Of a DNA stretch of 54,407 nt, positions 33,299-42,041 are shown in pieces. Position numbers and translations under genes: made by a program. Positions within the stretch are counted from its first letter, which is position 1, and the number at the start of each line of letters is the position of its first letter. Below the pieces are notes generated by a model. The model had not been told where the DNA came from. It ran no database searches and was given only the letters and a program-made list of their open reading frames with translations. Origin of the DNA: Streptomyces sp. WM6378 (GTDB lineage Bacteria > Actinomycetota > Actinomycetes > Streptomycetales > Streptomycetaceae). The stretch is from the NCBI RefSeq assembly GCF_001279695.1, contig NZ_LGDD01000314.1, positions 1 to 54,407 on the forward strand. The letters are read 5' to 3'.

Positions 33299-33748
33299 CT
33301 ACAGCTCCATGCGGTAGAACACTTTGTCGCCCTTCGGAGCCACGCCGTAAGCCTCGTAGAAGTCGAGCGCTGGCGGGTTGTCGGCGTCGCCGGTCCACTC
33401 GATTCGTGAGCAGCCTGCCGCGGCTGCCTCTTCCTTCAGTCGGGCCATGAGTAGCTGGGCGATGCCGCGTCGTCGGGCAGGCTCCCGTACGTACAGCTCC
33501 TTGAGGTAGAGCGAGGTGTCGGCCCCGGCTGCCGGCCACAGCAGAGAGTAGGAGGCCAGGCCCAGGACCTGGTTGTCGTCGCGAGCGAGGAGGACGGTTG
33601 CTGCTGGCTGTTGCGAGAACAGGGCGGTCCGGATCTGGTTGACGTTGCCGGGAGTCTCGGCGCCTCCGTAGTAGGCCTCGATCTCTCCGAGGATCTCCGA
33701 GATCACATCGGCGTCTGCTTCGGTGGCCCGGTCAATCGCTACCGTCAT
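33299..33748 (-). CDS. GNAT family N-acetyltransferase
   Basis: 149 aa single-domain GNAT. Strand/helix pattern IDRATEADADVISEIL, beta strand VLGLASYSLLW, then LYLKELYVREPARRRGIAQLL with the acetyl-CoA phosphate loop RRRGIA. The last part is IEWTGDADNPPALDFYEAYG, typical of small-amine or amino-acid acetyltransferases. Substrate unknown. It follows the XRE/TPR regulator after 3 bp and is probably co-transcribed with it. Confidence 0.85.
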   Translation of the reverse strand: MTVAIDRATEADADVISEILGEIEAYYGGAETPGNVNQIRTALFSQQPAATVLLARDDNQVLGLASYSLLWPAAGADTSLYLKELYVREPARRRGIAQLLMARLKEEAAAAGCSRIEWTGDADNPPALDFYEAYGVAPKGDKVFYRMEL

Positions 33749-33751
33749 CAG

Positions 33752-34921
33752 CTATCCCTCTCCCGCGGGTAGCGCCAGCACCTCCCGTAGCACTGTGCCT
33801 TCGGGCAGGGTCCGCGCGCCGGGGACTCTATCCGCCAGTTCCCGCGCCCGGTAGATGATCAGCGGGCTCCGGTGCTCCTGCGGGAGGGCCACGATGGTGG
33901 CCGTGGCGTGGGCCGCGGCTGTGGCGAGGTCGCCGTCGATCGCGTAGCACATGGCCTGATCGAGGCCGATGAACGCCCGGTCGGTGTGGTCGCCCAGCGG
34001 GTACAACTCCAGCGCCCGCTCCTGCTCGGCACGGGCCCGCCCCGTCTGGTGCAGATGCGTCCAGGCGTTCCCGGCGTGGAAGCGCAGCTGCGACTCGGAG
34101 TACCCGAACGCCGACCCAGTGCGCAGCTCGCTGTCGAGCCGTTCCAGCGCCGCCTCGCCGGCCCGCAGCGCGATATCCGTCTCTTCCCTCCGGCCGAGAC
34201 GGGCGTGCGCCCGGGCCTCCAGCGGAGCAGCCAGAGCCGGCCCGACGCACGGCAACCCGCCGGCCAGATGCCGGGCCCGGACGGCCAGCTCGACCGCGCC
34301 GTACAGGTCGCCTCCGTAGTAGAGCTGGTAGGCCTCCTGCGCGTACATCCACGACAGGGCCGTCCGGTCCTCGGCCGCCGCGGCGGCTGCTCGTCCGGTG
34401 CGCCACCACTTGCAGGCCGCGGGGTCGCCGAGCTTCAGCAGCGTGAGGGCCATGAGACCGGACATCTGCGCTGCGGCCACCGTCAGGCGCCGTCGCACCG
34501 GTGCGGGGTGCCGGTGTGCCAGGAGCCGGTTGAGATCGGCGAAGTCGGCAATGAGTTCGGGCAGTTGCTCGCGCTCGGGCCGAATGCGGGTGGCTCTGCC
34601 ATGGCGGGCCACGGCGTACTCCACCTCCTCTATCGACATCGCCGTCAGGGGGCCCGCAGCGAGAGCGTCGAGAAGTCCGGCCTGGAGGGCGGCGGCCTGC
34701 GCGGACAGCGACGCCCTCGGTGGTACGGCGGCCAGTGTGCGCAGTTCCCCGTCGGCGCCGAGGGCCTCGTCGAGAGCCGCGGCCATGGCGGGAGACGGTG
34801 CCTTCCTGTCCTGTTCGAGATCGCTGACGTAGCTCTTGCCGCAGTTCGCGAGGTGAGCCACGTCACGTAGCGACCGCGTGCCGCGCAGGCGCCTGAGGGC
34901 CTCGCCGAACGACTCGTCCAT
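33752..34921 (-). CDS. XRE/TPR transcriptional regulator
   Basis: 389 aa. An N-terminal XRE helix-turn-helix (FGEALRRLRGTRSLRDVAHL, then SYVSDLEQDRKAPS) is followed by a long all-helical region with TPR-like repeats (LSWMYAQEAYQLYYGGDLYG; AHARLGRREETDIALRAGE; RARAEQERALELYPLG). This is a common Streptomyces regulator build, often responding to a ligand or peptide. GGAAG lies upstream of the ATG at 34921. It is divergent from the gene at 35059 and upstream of the GNAT gene. Confidence 0.82.
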   Translation of the reverse strand: MDESFGEALRRLRGTRSLRDVAHLANCGKSYVSDLEQDRKAPSPAMAAALDEALGADGELRTLAAVPPRASLSAQAAALQAGLLDALAAGPLTAMSIEEVEYAVARHGRATRIRPEREQLPELIADFADLNRLLAHRHPAPVRRRLTVAAAQMSGLMALTLLKLGDPAACKWWRTGRAAAAAAEDRTALSWMYAQEAYQLYYGGDLYGAVELAVRARHLAGGLPCVGPALAAPLEARAHARLGRREETDIALRAGEAALERLDSELRTGSAFGYSESQLRFHAGNAWTHLHQTGRARAEQERALELYPLGDHTDRAFIGLDQAMCYAIDGDLATAAAHATATIVALPQEHRSPLIIYRARELADRVPGARTLPEGTVLREVLALPAGEG

Positions 34922-35058
34922 AAGGATCTTCCCGTGCTGTCCGCCGTGTCCGCCAGGCAGCGGACACCAGCGGACGCCCATTCCCTGTCCATCACAGTGC
35001 GTATCAGAAACGCTACTCCCAACACGCCATCCAATACGGGGACTTGAGAGAGGCCACC

Positions 35059-35556
35059 ATGCGCGCCATCAGCACCGACGCCGAGCGAGAGGCCGCCGCC
35101 GCGGCGTGGCTGGCCGACAGCCTCAACCGTCCGGGCGACGCGCGCCGGCAGTGGACGGACGGCCGCCTCGCCGTCCTCGCACTCGGCCGACGTTTCTCCG
35201 CTGTCCGCCTGGCCGATGAGCTGGTGTACGCCATGGCGGCCGGCGCGGAACCGGCGACCGCCAGCACGGTCTTGCAGTCGCTGCGCGGGCCCGTCATCCA
35301 CGACCCGCGCGGGCGCCGCTTCTACGCCCTCGTGCCGAGCTCCCCGCCCGGCCCCAGCCTCGGCCGGTACGCGACGTACCTCGGTCTCGGCCACTACATC
35401 GGCGTGCCCAGGATCGGGGACAACGAGCCGGATGGAACCCGCGCGAGCTACTGGGCCGTACCCCCTACCGGCCCGGGCGCCCTGTGCGACCCGATCCGGC
35501 TCAGCACAATGATCGAGACAGGCAGCGCCACACTCGACAGCCGGTCCGAGGCATGA
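35059..35556 (+). CDS. Protein of unknown function
   Basis: 165 aa from ATG 35059; an upstream ATG-like start at 35044 is less likely. Mostly alpha/beta, soluble: TDAEREAAAAAWLADSLNRP at the start, then DGRLAVLALGRRFSAVRLAD, a conserved-looking middle (RGRRFYALVPSSPPGPSLGR) and a C-terminal part rich in Gly/Pro. Similar small proteins are found beside XRE/TPR regulators in Streptomyces. Its stop overlaps the next ATG (ATGA). Confidence 0.6.
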   Translation: MRAISTDAEREAAAAAWLADSLNRPGDARRQWTDGRLAVLALGRRFSAVRLADELVYAMAAGAEPATASTVLQSLRGPVIHDPRGRRFYALVPSSPPGPSLGRYATYLGLGHYIGVPRIGDNEPDGTRASYWAVPPTGPGALCDPIRLSTMIETGSATLDSRSEA

Positions 35557-36041
35557 CCGCATCACAGGGATACCTCACCATCGAGCCCACCCCACAGCTG
35601 CTCCGGTTGCTCGCGTCAGAGGGCACCCATACCTGGATCGCCACGCGACCTCCCCACTACCACGCGTATCTGCTGCTGACTCACCCGGCCGGAATCCTCC
35701 GCTGCGACAACGAGACGATCGAGGCCCGCATGCGCGGCCTGGCCGCAGCTCTCCAACTGACCGCGTCAGACCACTCCTTGCACGACATCGGCGACCGCCT
35801 GCACCTGCACAACGCCGCCGACGTGACCCTGAGCCTCGACGGATGCCCCCACCAGTTGCTTAGCCCGGTCGACGACTCCTGGGCGCGCTGCGTTTCCGCT
35901 GGCGGCCCGGTCACTGTCGCCGTAGGCCTGGAGGCCCTGCCCGCCAAGGCATCCCGAGCCGTGGTCCGTGACTACTGCGTCAACAGCTGGTCCGCCGGCC
36001 GGCTGTTACTCGGCACGACCTGGGCCCGCAGCACCCCATAA
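35553..36041 (+). CDS. Protein of unknown function, coupled to the previous gene
   Basis: 162 aa. Soluble alpha/beta sequence without membrane segment: TIEPTPQLLRLLASEGTHT, HAYLLLTHPAGILRCDNETI, then VTVAVGLEALPAKASRAVVR. The four Cys do not form an obvious metal site. The ATGA overlap implies co-translation with the preceding gene. Neither is recognised; together with the divergent XRE/TPR regulator they may form a small regulated module. Confidence 0.6.
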   Translation: MTASQGYLTIEPTPQLLRLLASEGTHTWIATRPPHYHAYLLLTHPAGILRCDNETIEARMRGLAAALQLTASDHSLHDIGDRLHLHNAADVTLSLDGCPHQLLSPVDDSWARCVSAGGPVTVAVGLEALPAKASRAVVRDYCVNSWSAGRLLLGTTWARSTP

Positions 36042-36080
36042 GCTCCCTCACTCAATCCCCGACGCACCACAAGGACCTCG

Positions 36081-37088
36081 ATGAAGATCGCCATTCTGTC
36101 GGCCGGGTCGTGGGGGACGGCCTTCGCGGCGGTCCTCGCCGACGCCGCCGGCAACGACGTCCTGCTGCATGCCCGCCGCGACGAGATTGCCGACGCGATC
36201 AACAACCGTCATGAGAACCCCGCTTACCTGCCGGGGATCGCGCTGCCGACGACGCTGTGCGCCACCACCGACCCCGCCGAGGCCCTGGTCGGGGCCGACT
36301 TCATGGTGGTGTCCATCCCGGCCCAGTCGCTGCGCGCCAACCTCACCCAGTGGGCGCCGCTGATCGAGCCGCAAACCGTGGTGGTGAGCCTGATGAAAGG
36401 CATCGAGACCCACAGTGGCCTGCGCATGTCCGAGCTCATCACCGAGGTGACCCGGGTGCCCGCGGACCGGGTGGCGGTCGTGTCCGGACCGAACCTGGCC
36501 CGCGAGATCGCAGAGAAACAGCCCGCCGCCTCCGTCATCGCCAGCACCGATGAAACCGTGGCCAAGACCCTGCAACAGGCCTGCCTGACCACCTACTTCC
36601 GGCCCTATACCAACACGGACGTTGTCGGCTGCGAACTCGGCGGCGCGGTCAAGAATGTCATCGCGCTCGCCGTCGGCCTGGCGGGCGGCATGGGACTGGG
36701 CGACAACGCCACCGCCCTCCTCATGACCCGCGGCCTCGCCGAAACCGCACGCCTCGGCGTCATTCTCGGGGCCGACCCCCTCACCTTCTCCGGCCTCGCC
36801 GGCGTCGGCGACCTCATCACCACCTGCTCCTCGCCACTGTCCCGCAACCGTACGTTCGGTGAACGCCTCGGTCAGGGCATGACGGTGGACGAGGCGACCG
36901 TGGCCACGAAGCAGACGGCGGAGGGCGTGAAGTCGTCCGCGGCGTTGTTGGCCCTCGCACACCGCTACGGGGTGGAGATGCCCATCACCGAGGTCGTGGT
37001 CGACGTCATCAAGGGGCGTATCAACGTCATGCAGGCAGCCGACCGCCTGCTGGCCCGGGCACCCAAGCCGGAACGCTACGGCTCCTGA
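36081..37088 (+). CDS. gpsA: NAD(P)-dependent glycerol-3-phosphate dehydrogenase, accessory copy
   Basis: 335 aa. Strong family match: [58 protein letters not shown] with the catalytic Lys, [18 protein letters not shown] and [15 protein letters not shown] [18 protein letters not shown]. The enzyme reduces dihydroxyacetone phosphate to sn-glycerol 3-phosphate. The nucleotide loop is [12 protein letters not shown] instead of the usual GxGSWGTA, so the first glycine is Ser. A chromosome would normally supply the housekeeping copy, so this is probably a specialised or paralogous enzyme. It might supply glycerol phosphate to a pathway on this element (inference). Confidence 0.9.
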   Translation: MKIAILSAGSWGTAFAAVLADAAGNDVLLHARRDEIADAINNRHENPAYLPGIALPTTLCATTDPAEALVGADFMVVSIPAQSLRANLTQWAPLIEPQTVVVSLMKGIETHSGLRMSELITEVTRVPADRVAVVSGPNLAREIAEKQPAASVIASTDETVAKTLQQACLTTYFRPYTNTDVVGCELGGAVKNVIALAVGLAGGMGLGDNATALLMTRGLAETARLGVILGADPLTFSGLAGVGDLITTCSSPLSRNRTFGERLGQGMTVDEATVATKQTAEGVKSSAALLALAHRYGVEMPITEVVVDVIKGRINVMQAADRLLARAPKPERYGS

Positions 37089-37111
37089 GCTGCCGGTCGG
37101 CAGGCCCGACG

Positions 37112-38449
37112 TCAGCAAGGGAAGCCTCCTCGGCGGGTCAGGCTATCGGCCAGGGTTCGGCGGGCGGACAGGTAGGCGGAGTTGGGAGGGGCGCCGGCCG
37201 GGCCGCTCCCGGCACGTTCGGTGTCCCAGCTCTCATCCCATGCGCTGTGCGAGGTGAGCAGTCTGGGAGCGGGAGCCGTGTCCTGCGCGGTGGGAAGCTG
37301 AGCACGGACGCCGGGCAGAGCACCGTGGCGGCCGCGCGCCTGCCAGGGGGCACCGCCGAGCTGCTCCCACCGGCTGGGCAGGGGGCGGCCGTCGGGGTCC
37401 AGCCAGAGGCGGAGGCGGACCAGTGCCCAGCCGAGCGGGCGGCGTACGCGTGCGGACCAGGTGTGCTCGACGGAGTCGGGGGAGTGGGCCAGTGCCCAGC
37501 CGACGTCAGCGCCGGACCAGCCCGCAGCAGCGAACGGTGCGACGAGCTTGGCCTGTTGCCCCGGCCGGATCCGGTCGAACGCACTGCCCGCAGGTACCTC
37601 TCGAGCCAGGAGCCGTGCCGCGTACCGTGCACGCGCCGCAGGACTGACCCGGCCGCGCCGGGACCGGGGAGCCCGAAGCGGATCGCGGTGCCGCTCGCGT
37701 CCGGCCCTCGTGGGGGGTAGGGGGGTAGTACCCCCGTGGTGAAAACCACGGTTTTGGGGTGCAGATCCTTCCCCAGCGTCTTCCTCGGCGATCTCTGGGA
37801 TGCCCAGGGCACGATGGACCCGCCGGGCCCGCTCCACCGTTCGCTCGTGCTGACCGCGGCCGCGGCCGTCCGGCACGCGGCACGGCAGCGCAGCCTCGGC
37901 GACAACGGGAACGGTCAGCGCGTACAGCGGAACACTCCCTCGCGGATGGTCCGCGCCGGGAGCCCGGCCCTCCTCCAGCGTGGTCAGCAGCTGGCTGTGC
38001 CGCAGCAGTCGTACGGCCCGCTTGATCTGATGGACCGACACCTCGCGGCCCGCCAGTGAGGTCGCTTTCGCGGCGAGCGCCTCGCGACTGGCGCGCACCA
38101 CGCAGGCGTCCTGGTGGGCCAGTGCCGTCATGGCGCGCACAATGTGCCCCACTACCTGACGCCAGTCGGCCCGCAGACCGTCAAGAGCCGGATGTACGAG
38201 GTGCGCCTGGTGCCACTCGCCTCCGTCTGCGGCAAGGCGCAGACCGTCGAAGAGCAGGCCACGGCAGAGCATCCGGCGCAGGATGCGCTGCCGGTCAGCG
38301 CGAAAACGGCGCGGCCCCCTCCCGCCCCGCCCCGCCTTGTTGACGTCACGCCCGGGCACACAGCTTTCTGGGGCGGCCGTGGCGTACGTGGCCGGGCCGG
38401 GACAGCCGGCCACTGGCTGGACGGGCAAGGAGATGCAGGCAGGCGGCAT
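37112..38449 (-). CDS. Putative winged-helix plasmid DNA-binding protein
   Basis: 445 aa if started at ATG 38449; starts further in are possible because the first 45 residues look weakly coding. A winged-helix segment is suggested by AAKATSLAGREVSVHQIKRA and VRLLRHSQLLTTLEEG with a following wing, GSVPLYALTVP. The C-terminal third has basic-aromatic helices (DVGWALAHSPDSVEHTWSAR and PLGWALVRLRLWLDPDG). Its location next to the replication-relaxation gene in the same orientation suggests a replication or copy-control role, but no catalytic motif is visible. It converges with gpsA. Confidence 0.55.
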   Translation of the reverse strand: MPPACISLPVQPVAGCPGPATYATAAPESCVPGRDVNKAGRGGRGPRRFRADRQRILRRMLCRGLLFDGLRLAADGGEWHQAHLVHPALDGLRADWRQVVGHIVRAMTALAHQDACVVRASREALAAKATSLAGREVSVHQIKRAVRLLRHSQLLTTLEEGRAPGADHPRGSVPLYALTVPVVAEAALPCRVPDGRGRGQHERTVERARRVHRALGIPEIAEEDAGEGSAPQNRGFHHGGTTPLPPTRAGRERHRDPLRAPRSRRGRVSPAARARYAARLLAREVPAGSAFDRIRPGQQAKLVAPFAAAGWSGADVGWALAHSPDSVEHTWSARVRRPLGWALVRLRLWLDPDGRPLPSRWEQLGGAPWQARGRHGALPGVRAQLPTAQDTAPAPRLLTSHSAWDESWDTERAGSGPAGAPPNSAYLSARRTLADSLTRRGGFPC

Positions 38450-38542
38450 CGTGACTCCGTGCAGGGGGAACGTCTGCGAGCAGGTGCTTCCGGGCGAGGT
38501 CAGCTCAAGGCTGCTTCCGGCGCCCGCCGGGCGATCGGCCGC

Positions 38543-39442
38543 TCACAGGGACATCCAGCTGCACCGGCTGGAGCCGTTCGTCAACGGCAGCCATACATCG
38601 GCGGAAGCCGCCTGCTCTTCGATCTCTTCAAGGACCGCAGCGCCGAGCGGGACCGCCGCGGCGAACCGGCTCACGAGCGGGTGCTGACGCACCATCGCCT
38701 GAAGATCGGCGATCCGCTGCGCCAGCGCCCGCGGCCCGGCCCCCGTCAGCACGAACAGCACCCGCGGAAAAACGGGATAGCTGCGCTGCCACGGCACCAT
38801 CAACCCGCCCGCACCTCCACCCTGACGCCGCCCGACCGGAGTTGAGGCCGGAGCGGCGTGGAAGCGCGCATAGGTGATCAGCTTCGCCGCCAAGCGCTCG
38901 GCGGACTCAGTAGCCCGGTCGACTTCCACAAACGCGCGCAGCAGCGCCCGGTCGGGGCCGGTACGGGTATAGCGCAGCAGCGCATCGGCGATCAGCATCC
39001 GCTCGCCGTCTGCGGCTCCATCCCGGACCGGGTGCGCAACCTCCGGCTCCCAGTCCAGGGGCGAGCACTCGTCCGCCCTCGCCCGGGCATCCTCGAGGAA
39101 AGCGACCGCGGTACGGGTCACCGTCAGGGTATGGACGCTGCGCAGCCCCAGCGGCCCCGTCCGGTACGGGCGCCGACCCCGGAACTGCGGCCAGGAAAGC
39201 ACCGCTTGCTGCCCGCGCGCGGTCAGAGACCAGACGCTCTGATGGTGCGCACGCACGACGGACTGGGCGAGCTGCTCCGCGCGAAGCCTGCGCAGGCTCT
39301 GGCGGAGTGTCTCGGGATGCGGAGAGGGCGACACCATGGCCTGCAACTGCGCGGTGGTGGCCGCACGGTGCTGGAAGAGGTACTGCAGAAGCTGTTCCCG
39401 GGCGGGCGGTCGGACGGGGCGGTCCACGAGCGTGGTCGGCAT
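38543..39442 (-). CDS. Replication-relaxation family protein
   Basis: 299 aa; GGAG about 8 nt before the ATG at 39442. N-terminal winged helix (REQLLQYLFQHRAATTAQLQ, then ESLRQSLRRLRAEQLAQ-like ETLRQSLRRLRAEQLAQSVV) and a wing with VWSLTARGQQAVL. A central domain contains the acidic EVAHPVRDGAADGERMLIAD and RALLRAFVEVDRATESAERL. This order fits the replication-relaxation family of Gram-positive plasmids and conjugative elements, thought to act at the origin. Three CGTGGTAAGCG-type boxes lie 100-175 bp upstream, consistent with origin or operator binding. Confidence 0.75.
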   Translation of the reverse strand: MPTTLVDRPVRPPAREQLLQYLFQHRAATTAQLQAMVSPSPHPETLRQSLRRLRAEQLAQSVVRAHHQSVWSLTARGQQAVLSWPQFRGRRPYRTGPLGLRSVHTLTVTRTAVAFLEDARARADECSPLDWEPEVAHPVRDGAADGERMLIADALLRYTRTGPDRALLRAFVEVDRATESAERLAAKLITYARFHAAPASTPVGRRQGGGAGGLMVPWQRSYPVFPRVLFVLTGAGPRALAQRIADLQAMVRQHPLVSRFAAAVPLGAAVLEEIEEQAASADVWLPLTNGSSRCSWMSL

Positions 39443-39541
39443 GAGAACTCCGGGCGGTGCGTTGGACACGTGACCTTGGCGGGGGCGGCCGTCGCCGGCC
39501 GTACCCCCGTCCCTCAAGATCGCCGTGCCGCATACCGGCTC

Positions 39542-39617
39542 ACTTACCACCGGCACCCTGTAGCGGTCTCAATGCGGCCACGACCGCTTACCACGCAGTC
39601 CAGCGCCGTGGTAAGCG
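39542..39617. repeat. CGTGGTAAGCG boxes upstream of the replication-relaxation gene
   Basis: Three copies of the box found at 20914-21001 occur here: ACTTACCACCG (39542-39552), CGCTTACCACG (39585-39595) and CGTGGTAAGCG (39607-39617). The last two face each other with an 11-bp gap. The rest of the 484-bp gene-free interval 39443-39926 holds only a hairpin near 39800. Confidence 0.7.
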
Positions 39618-39795
39618 GCCGTGGAAGGCGCCTGCACCAGGCGTCATGACAGCGATGAACACAGTTCGGGGAGGCGCCCGTTCGGCCATCGCCCCGAGTG
39701 GCCATGAACGCCCTGGACCGCAGATGGAGCGGGACTTCGAGCCGTGGTGAGAGAGCTGATGGCCGGCCCGCGGCGGGTACTGGACCCGCCGCGGA

Positions 39796-39819
39796 AGAAG
39801 GGGTTGGCGTTCCCCTTCT
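39796..39819 (-). terminator. Hairpin downstream of the multi-HTH gene
   Basis: AGAAGGGG, an 8-nt loop and CCCCTTCT give a perfect 8-bp stem about 110 bp after the stop of the minus-strand gene at 39927. No T-run follows. It probably separates that gene from the replication-relaxation promoter region. Confidence 0.5.
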
Positions 39820-39926
39820 ATACCGGCCATCAGGTGGTCATCCGGCCCGCCGGGGCGTCTCGTCGAGCCCACAGCCGAATGCCACAGTCACTGTATCCCG
39901 GGCCACGACCCGGTATGTGCCGTTAT

Positions 39927-40844
39927 TTAGGTGGATGCTCGCTGGTTGGCGAGGTGCTCGAGGCGGGCGCGTTTCCAGGTGCGCTGGGGGCGTCCGCGGC
40001 CGCCCGGCTGGGCGATGAGGGCGTCGGGTTCCTCGAGTTCGGGGAGCCGGCCGCGCTTCAGGGCGCCGGTGAGGCTGGCTGCGCTGCTGTATCCGAGGAT
40101 ACGGGCGGCTTCCTCTGCCCCAAGGAGTTCGTCCGGGCTGCCGCTAGGGGCTGCCGGGGCGGTGCTCGTTCCGCGTGCCTGGGCCTGGCGCCGGATACGG
40201 GCGCGGGTCCACAGCTTCACGTCGGTGCCCCGCGGGCCCGGGCGGTCGGCGTCGGTCTCTTTGAGTTCGGGGAGGTTGCCCTGGTAGAGGGCGCTGGAGA
40301 AGCTGGCCAGGCTCTTGTAGCCGAGCAGGGCGGCGGCTTCCTTGGTGCCGAGGAGTTCGTCGTCGGGGCCGTCGGCGGCCACGGCCGGCAAGGGGGCTGC
40401 TTTGCTGGCGGAGCCGGTGCGCCGGCCCTTACCGGGGCGGCTGGCCACCCAGGCGGCGATGGTGGAGCGCCGCCACTTCATACCGGAGATGCTCTCGTCG
40501 GCGGCGGGGAAGTAGCCGGGCAGGTTCTTGAGCCACCAGTAGATGGTCGAGGGACTCAGGCCCAGAAGGCGGGACACCTCGGTGGTGGTGAGCAGCTCGC
40601 CCTGGTCGGCCGAGTAGAAGTCGGCGGGCAGCTTGTGGGCCGGCCGGGATGCCTCGCGGCCGGCGAAGAAAGCGGCGACGTCGTCGTACGCCCACAGGCG
40701 TTTGCGGCCCTCGCCCGGGCGGGCGTCGGGAAAGCCGCTGTTCTCGCGGTCGTTGTACCAGGTGCTGATGCGGGATTTGTGCGTGCCGAACTCCGCGCAG
40801 ATCTGCGCGGTGTCCACGAGGCGCTCGCTCGCGGGCTTCGGCAT
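39927..40844 (-). CDS. DNA-binding protein built from four HTH-like segments
   Basis: 305 aa, GGGAG seven nt before the ATG at 40844. Four helix-turn-helix units of the MerR/excisionase type can be seen: LVDTAQICAEFGTHKSRIST (about 8-65), LLTTTEVSRLLGLSPSTIYW (85-140), LLGTKEAAALLGYKSLASFS (165-225) and LLGAEEAARILGYSSAASLT (240-300). Each has a wing containing basic or aromatic residues such as KRLWAYDDVAAF or KLWTRARIRRQA. Units three and four are clearly duplicated. A chain of such units suits binding to repeated sites, and the CGTGGTAAGCG boxes lie within 400 bp. Role as plasmid regulator is inferred. Confidence 0.75.
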   Translation of the reverse strand: MPKPASERLVDTAQICAEFGTHKSRISTWYNDRENSGFPDARPGEGRKRLWAYDDVAAFFAGREASRPAHKLPADFYSADQGELLTTTEVSRLLGLSPSTIYWWLKNLPGYFPAADESISGMKWRRSTIAAWVASRPGKGRRTGSASKAAPLPAVAADGPDDELLGTKEAAALLGYKSLASFSSALYQGNLPELKETDADRPGPRGTDVKLWTRARIRRQAQARGTSTAPAAPSGSPDELLGAEEAARILGYSSAASLTGALKRGRLPELEEPDALIAQPGGRGRPQRTWKRARLEHLANQRAST

Positions 40845-40873
40845 CACGTTCTCCCAAGGCATTCGGACGGGTC

Positions 40874-40891
40874 CGCACCCCGCCGGGTGCG
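40874..40891 (-). terminator. Hairpin between minus-strand genes
   Basis: CGCACCC, a 4-nt loop and GGGTGCG form a 7-bp perfect stem about 50 bp after the stop at 40943 and 30 bp before the start at 40844. It may end the upstream transcript or act in the leader of the downstream gene. Confidence 0.45.
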
Positions 40892-40942
40892 ACAGGTTCC
40901 ATAATGCCAAACGGGTGAGCGGGTGTCGAGGCCTCCGCCGGG

Positions 40943-41302
40943 TTACACGTCTTCTTCGGGAAGCAGGCACACCCCTACGGCGCCGGCGCGCCGCTCCAAC
41001 GCGGTGTAGGCCATGGCGGCGGGCGATGCATCCCACAGGGCGAAGACGAGGTTGGAGATCGCCTCGCTGCGCGATGCGCCGTCCTCCCACGGGGCGCCGG
41101 CTTCCTGGCAGCGTATGGACAGCGCGTCATCGCTCAGGCCGCGGCAATCGGCGTGGGTGGCTCGCTGGACGTCCGCGAGGCCCGTGCACCAGATGCGGTG
41201 CCCGGTTTGGAGCGCTGCGGTGAGTTCGGCGGGGTCCTGGAGGTGGCGACTGGAAGCGGCGAGTTCCAGGAGCAGTTCGGTGGGGGTGCCCATCGCGTCC
41301 AT
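40943..41302 (-). CDS. Small soluble protein of unknown function
   Basis: 119 aa from ATG 41302 (ATG 41293 is an alternative); AAGGA lies upstream. Helical N-terminal half (TELLLELAASSRHLQDPAEL, then AALQTGHRIWCTG) and a C-terminal part with ISNLVFALWDASPAAMAYTA. Three Cys, no membrane segment, no family recognised. It lies upstream of the four-HTH gene in the same orientation. Confidence 0.6.
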   Translation of the reverse strand: MDAMGTPTELLLELAASSRHLQDPAELTAALQTGHRIWCTGLADVQRATHADCRGLSDDALSIRCQEAGAPWEDGASRSEAISNLVFALWDASPAAMAYTALERRAGAVGVCLLPEEDV

Positions 41303-41394
41303 GGTCGGTGTCCTTCGTGTCAGCAGGGAGTGTCGATGACGGGCTGGATGTCTTTGTCATTGTGTCGTGCAGTGAGGAGGGCTGGACGGGGCAT

Positions 41395-41808
41395 TCAGGC
41401 GTGGGCTTGGCGGTCGTCGCAGAGTGTTCGTCCGGTCTGGTGTGCGGCGAGGTCGACAGGCTTGCGGGGTGGTTGGGTGAGTTGGGTTCGGACTTGGGTT
41501 TCGAGGGCGGTGAAGTCTTCTCCGGCGTCGGGGCAGATGATGCCGGTTCGGGTGTGCTGCAGGTGGCGGCGTGGCGGATGAGGCCGGTGATGCCCCAAGC
41601 CGGCGCGGAGGCGGTTGTCGCGGACGGTCTCGACCTCGGCGTACAGGGCGGCGAGCAGCAGACCACGCGGGCCGGCGAAGGAGCACGGACTGCACGCGTA
41701 GCTTTTCCGGACTGCTGCTCCCCGAATGCTTGATGCCTCTACCTTCCGGGCGGCTGGTTCAGGGCAAGGGTCCTTATTCCCAGGAGCCGTCCGTCTTGCC
41801 GTGCGCAC
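41395..41808 (-). CDS. Possible small ORF, weakly supported
   Basis: An open frame of 137 codons whose second half (LLLAALYAEVETVRDNRLRA, then DAGEDFTALETQVRTQL) looks protein-like. The first 45 residues and the lack of an in-frame start with ribosome site near that part argue against it. It may be a degraded gene. The rest of the 739-bp interval 41303-42041 holds nothing I can identify apart from the leader of the nuclease gene. Confidence 0.25.
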   Translation of the reverse strand: MRTARRTAPGNKDPCPEPAARKVEASSIRGAAVRKSYACSPCSFAGPRGLLLAALYAEVETVRDNRLRAGLGHHRPHPPRRHLQHTRTGIICPDAGEDFTALETQVRTQLTQPPRKPVDLAAHQTGRTLCDDRQAHA

Positions 41809-42041
41809 CCTCAGAGGTGAACAGCGTCGTTCCCGACGACCGGCTTTCCCGCCAGCACGATGACCGGCACTGCCCTCGCCCGCCTGCGGAGCGCTACGCC
41901 GCGGCTCCGTGTGCCCCGCTCGGGTAGGGCGGCGTCCACTTGTGGAAGTGTCGGGGCGAGAAAGGTGCGCCCGTCATGAACATGCTAACTTCCTGGCTCC
42001 GTCGAATGTGTTGGCTCGACCCGAGTTGAACCAGGAGACCC

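Noticed and set aside
41127..41666. 179-codon minus-strand frame overlapping the 119-aa gene
   Set aside because: Its translation is Pro/Ser/Thr/His-rich and overlaps a better-supported gene in another frame.
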